NCBI GenBank assembly: GCA_949357655.1
Contig: CASHTG010000001.1
Span: forward strand, 2,914,001-2,978,000
From: Parascedosporium putredinis
Lineage: Eukaryota; Ascomycota; Sordariomycetes; Microascales; Microascaceae
Reading direction: 5' to 3'
Length of the DNA: 64,000 bases
The translations under genes were made by a program, and so were the position numbers. The notes under the pieces were generated by a model. It worked only from the letters and a program-made list of their open reading frames with translations, had not been told where the DNA came from and made no database searches. This document shows, piece by piece, positions 59,301-64,000 of this stretch (its first letter is position 1; every line of letters begins with the position of its first letter).

Positions 59301-62300
59301 AAGAGATGGTGCAAACGTCAATCACTGTTTAGTTTAACCCTCTAGGAGATGCGACCCTCCGGCGAGATCGACAGAAAGGTCTCCCAAGTTGGAAGTTATT
59401 AGTGCAATTGGGGGTATTGGCGCTCCTTGAAGGAGACGCAAGACTTGTCGTGAGTTGCGCCGGCGCAGACGCGGGAACCATGTGGCGGTTGCCCGTTCTA
59501 CGGTTGCGCGCTTCCTTACTTGCCCCTCACCCATATAGAGCATACATAGATCTGTGGATGGAATAACACCGAAAAGGAAAATAAAAAATAAAAACTTGAT
59601 CATTTGATCTTTTGATGTGCCGAAGGGAAGAATATCGCTGTAAGATCATCGGGCACGGATCCAAGACTGTCGTGTGGCATCAAACAATCATCATCAGTTT
59701 CTCGGCGGGCGATGGGACAGGTCGCATCTCCATAACCGAATAAAGGCCAAGTAACTCACCGGAACGCCGTGGGTATTGGGCAAGGACTTGTCAAGGCTTG
59801 GTCATAAAGGATAGAGAATAAAGAGACGGCGCCACTAACACAGAGTTCATTCTGTCCATCGACAATATCAATCAATATGGACCACTTGTGTAGCATTTCC
59901 TGGATTCAAGGACCCATCAAGACATCTGGCATGCACTCGATCCATGGGTGGACTGAAAACCTTTTGCCCTAATGCAGCGCCCTCGTGCAAGCGGCCCCAA
60001 GAGAGCCTACTTGTACATACAATATCATATATGGATCCATTGTCGATTGAGAAAGAACATGCACTTTTCTTTCTAATCGGGCCAATAAACGGACCCAAGT
60101 TTTAGAGATTGCTCGGTATTATACGAGGGAATAGCGTCGGGGTCGCCGTAGAAAAGTACGTAGTCTTATATTGCGGGTTGAGCGGCGAACGAACGTCCAT
60201 CCTCCGTCCTCCTTCCTCCTTCCTCCGTGGGCAATTATCCCCTCACCAAACACAAAGTGCATTTGTCACCGACGAGCAAGTTGGTGCAAGTATCTTTGGG
60301 CCTCAACAACCTCATTCCGTGCTCAATCCTTCCTACGCCACTTATAGCAGACCCCCGACAATCAAGATATCACCAGGGTTCTCAAGTAATGCCTAGCTGA
60401 CCTATCTCAAAATTTGCCGCACCATGTAGAACCACACATGTAGCGGGAAAATATATATCTCATCCGCTTGCGATGCATGGGCCATTCGTGGATGACCTGA
60501 CCTCAAGGCGACGGTCGTCCAACCCCCATGGTCTCATTCGTGCACATGCGGATTATATCAGGGCTTGTCTCTTGCATGGAGCGTTCCATCTTGAATCAAC
60601 TAATCCATGGATGGGTCGTAATGGGAAGGAACTTTGTATCCATCAATGATCGATGACGGCAGGCGCGAGGGCTCCTCAACTTTTAGATGTGGTTAAGTTC
60701 AACTGGAGCCAGGCTCACTCGTGCCTGCCGCCGTTAAAAGGGCTGGCCGTTTAGAGCCTCACACGCCACTGCTGGCCTAATATTCTGCTGGCCACGAGTA
60801 GTAGCACGTCGTTTAAATTAGACTGAATTGGAGCAATCCCGGAACCTCGAGTTTGACAAAGTCGATCTCGATCATTGATCAGTTTTGGATCCATGCCTGA
60901 GCACCTTGCCGCCTGCTAAAACCCTCCGACCTGCATCAGCAGACTGGTCAACCGTGCTGGTTATTGCGACACGTCAGTTTCGGCAGCTCTGGTCAATCAA
61001 TGGAAACATCCATGCTGCACGTCACTCCTACGATTTCGGGAATCGATTTTTCCCTCCTCCTCTCCTTTTTCAGTTTGTTTTCCCGGGCAGGCGACTTTCT
61101 TCACCCTCCCATATTCCTAATCCAGCTGCTCATTCCCGTGAGTAACCACCGCATGTGCATGGAACCCTAATAGATCCACGCACACAAACATCCATGGATC
61201 AATCAACAAGGCATCCTCTGAACCGAGCTGAATATAAGAGTAGAGAATGGCGTGTGTACAGTGCGGGCCCGCCCCTTCTAGGCCGTATGTACAGGTACAG
61301 TTTGGAAGTCTCCTTGTTCGATTCACTGGATGTTTTATAATCATCCCGAGCCAAGGTTACATGTAGCACAGGTTGTACTTTGACTACAGCGTCCGTGTAA
61401 TGCCCCAAGTCGTCGGGTCCGGGCCCGGACCTGGCGTTGCAGAATAGTTGATGAGTCCAGCCAGCACTGATCCAATTCCTGCATGGGCCCATCATTCACT
61501 GGAATCCCCAAGGTCGCACATCAATAGGTCGATCAACGGGCCATTCATGTGGTGAATTTTTCGTGTAGACTGGACTGGTTACCGACTCATCGTCGCTTGC
61601 GCCCATTACAACCGTTTCCATATCATGGATCGGCTAGCCAGCACTGTGAGCTATTCTCCAGATGAGTCCCGAAAGGCCAGCCATTAGCTGTGGCTCAAAA
61701 CTGCACTGCAGCTGGTTGCCGTTTCCTCCTGAGCAGATCTCCGGGAGACGGCCCCGAATCACTAGAGCGAGCGGCTCCCCAAGTCCACGACAGCTAGAAT
61801 TTATGGCACGAGGTAACATAAAATACATCCTGTAGAATCACGTATTCTCATGCATCGGTTCGGAATGCGTACATGTACTCTCCTAATACCTCTCCCAAAG
61901 AATATCCCACCCACCAGCACATAGTCAGTCCTAGAGCCACGACAGTGTAAGGATTACGGCTCTTTCCAGTCTTGAATAACAGAGACCGGGTTTCTTGGAG
62001 GAGAAAGTTATGTGCAATTCTTCATATGCTGGAGGTTGCGGGACACTCTATGAATTGTTTCTCCAAAGAATGACCATGCACCCTGCAGCCATTAACTCTA
62101 ATTCCGGTCTCCGTCAAGTGAAGTCGCCTCTGCCTTCCCCGCCATGTAGAAAGGGACCCCACGAGACCTATAACCTAATAGAGCGACCTCAGACCACCCA
62201 AGCATTGATGGGCCATTGATGAGTGGAGACAGAGTTACACTTTGTCTCGTCTTCTATGAAAATCAATGGTAATTTCTTCGTCGAGTGGCCGACCTGAAGA

Positions 62301-64000
62301 ACCACCAAAAAAAAAAAAAAAAAAAAAAAAGAAAGTCGTCTTCAAATTGTGACTGAGCTAAGCAAACACTCACATTTCCCTTGCTTTCCAGCTTGGGGAT
62401 CTAGCCGGACACGCGTAGCATGGATGACGATACCCATCTAGGAAGCAGTCCACGAGACCATTCTCCCCGGTTTGGCTGTCCGGACCTTTGTCCATCCACA
62501 TTCTCCCCGACAAGCCCGAGTACCGTGGCACGCTTCTTTTCGCCACAACTTGCAAGGCGTACCGCGCTGTACATGCATGTCCAGCCGAACCCATAGGCTG
62601 GGTTAGATTGCCTACTCCACAGCTGAGGTGAGACGACAGGCCGTGGCTCTAGCTCTGGTCCCTTGATCTGCCCAGCTGCCACCCATCGCTTCGATGCCTT
62701 GCGTTGCGCCTCACATCCACTCTCCCTCGTCGCCTCAAGCATCTTCCCCGGTTCGGTTCCCAATACCTTCTTGGTGCCATCTGCAGCTGTTGCGCAGGCT
62801 GTTGAGCAACCCCAACGATTCTAATGGATCACGTTAAGAATGCGGCGTGATGACGGTTTCACTAGTAGCAGCTGGGGGCCCGGATCTCTCCCTCTCTCTC
62901 TTGTTTCCAATTTATTTTCTCTTTTGTCGCCCCGGGGTGATAGTCCTGCATGGTGATGTGACCAACAAACCTTGCAGTTTCAACGGTCCTTCCTTCCTCG
63001 CTCTCCCCTAAAGTGCGGTCACAAGCGCTGTCAATTGATGCTGGACTGGCCACTCTCGAAGGGCTGTTTAGTAAACCACATGCTTGTACCGTTGCACGAC
63101 AGCGCACTCGTCAAAGAGGGGCCGAGAAGACCCCAACCTGAAAAGAAAAAAAAGCAAGACGGCAAACGACATGCCTCCAGGGGAAGCGGAGGATCCATTA
63201 TAACAAGGTAGATCACAACGGAGTCGGGTAGCTGCGGCCTCTGCTTAATTGAATCGTTTCTGCACCCGCCCCCTTGTGCCCTGCATTCGGAAACTATTTT
63301 ACATCAATTGACACGGGGATTTCAAATGGGATCGGTGAACTAGTGAAGCATTCCCATGTCGTGACGGCTCCGCATCCCCGGCTGGCCTTGACTCTTGGCC
63401 CCAAAACCAAGTGGCGTACGAGGCAGGGATCCGTTGCAGGCCGTAATAGCGCTGGACTAGGAACGCGCACAACCCGATCCGGGGAGCCCCACCTCTCCAC
63501 ATCCCAGCCGCGACCGTGGTTCCACACCGATGCTTCTTCTTTCCGGGCATCTTTTCAAAACCGGCATCGGTGAGCAGTCCGTCCCGCCAAAAAACAACGA
63601 CAAGGGTTGCGGGCATCCGTCTTGTAGGCTCGTGATCCCAGTTAGCCTGGCGGTACCTGGACCTCCGAGGACCCCCGACTCCTTCGCTATCAAGGGATGG
63701 CCTATCTGTTCGCCAAACGTCGGAGCCCTTTCGCGAGGCCGAGTCAAAGAGGTGGTGTTAAGACGGATGACAAATGCACCTGCGCACTTGACTCCATTTC
63801 TGCACTCACTTCAAGTTTGTCTTGTCTCGCAAATGCTTATTTCTATCAAAGGGAATACCCTCCACCGACTTGGATGAAAGACCTGAAATTCTCGGATACC
63901 GGGATGCCCTCTCCCCCACAGCCATGACCAAGCCCCACTCACCCATCACCGATCGAGAGGGTGATCGTCCCAAGGGGACCTCAAAGGTGAGACTGCTCGG
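59301..64000. other. Gene-free interval, right half to window edge
   Basis: About 4.7 kb without a recognised gene. Contains ATGGATCCAT (60031-60040), ATCCATGGAT (60603-60612 and 61190-61199), a CCTCCTT repeat near 60199-60225 and a 24-base A run (62307-62330). A 120-codon minus-strand frame at 62401-62763 has no recognisable features. Confidence 0.5.
62307..62330. repeat. 24-base poly(A) tract
   Basis: The longest homopolymer in the window; elsewhere runs rarely exceed about ten. It could be a simple-sequence expansion or the tail of an old retroposed copy; I see no coding remnant or target-site duplication. Confidence 0.9.

Noticed and set aside
62401..62763. 120-codon minus-strand frame
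   Set aside because: No recognisable motif, signal or intron context; length is expected by chance in GC-rich DNA.

Overview
The window comes from a nuclear chromosome of a filamentous ascomycete (Pezizomycotina, most likely Sordariomycetes/Hypocreales; the order is inferred from overall protein resemblance). The signs are short GT..AG introns of 60-380 nt, GC-rich codon use, CT-rich tracts upstream of starts, and fungal proteins such as AIM11, EFR3, ATP12, DLD1, a GPI-anchored GH18 chitinase and a silencing-type RNA-dependent RNA polymerase. I see no rRNA, tRNA, CRISPR array or complete transposon.

Layout, left to right: 3' part of a GPI-anchored GH18 chitinase with a long Thr/Pro/Asp repeat stalk (+, 1-2375); ankyrin-PH-FFAT-ORD oxysterol-binding protein (+, 4061-8302); peroxisomal TesB-type acyl-CoA thioesterase (+, 10074-11199); secreted alpha/beta-hydrolase-like protein (+, 13117-14270); 4-coumarate-CoA-ligase-like acyl-CoA synthetase ending in AKL (-, 14791-16954); AlkB-like 2OG-Fe(II) dioxygenase with two Cys4 zinc ribbons (+, about 18943-21252); GPI-anchored aspartic protease (-, 21906-23710); ATP12 (-, 27171-28533); EFR3 (-, 29882-33526); acyl-protein thioesterase 1 (-, 37295-38311); pantothenate kinase (+, 40579-42324); AIM11 (-, 43346-43874); prolyl-4-hydroxylase-like 2OG oxygenase (+, 44789-45933); RNA-dependent RNA polymerase (-, about 46835-51141); D-lactate dehydrogenase DLD1 (-, 52397-54499); then about 9.5 kb in which I find no gene.

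A dominant feature is technical. Nearly every conserved gene is broken by apparent single-base deletions, mostly in short homopolymers. Adding one base at each place restores a continuous conserved protein, and exon lengths then sum to multiples of three in eleven genes where I checked. I count at least 35 such sites. Only the TesB thioesterase is clean. The simplest reading is an under-polished long-read assembly rather than mass pseudogenisation, so the coordinates below describe the intended genes and each break is noted.

The genes do not form an obvious biosynthetic cluster. Several share themes: phosphoinositide and sterol handling at membranes (EFR3, OSBP), coenzyme A and acyl-CoA metabolism (pantothenate kinase, ligase, TesB thioesterase, the last two with peroxisomal C-termini), mitochondrial function (ATP12, AIM11, DLD1), cell-surface GPI proteins (chitinase, protease), and two 2OG-Fe(II) oxygenases. 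The intergenic DNA carries over-represented GATC- and CATG-centred 10-mers that may deserve study.
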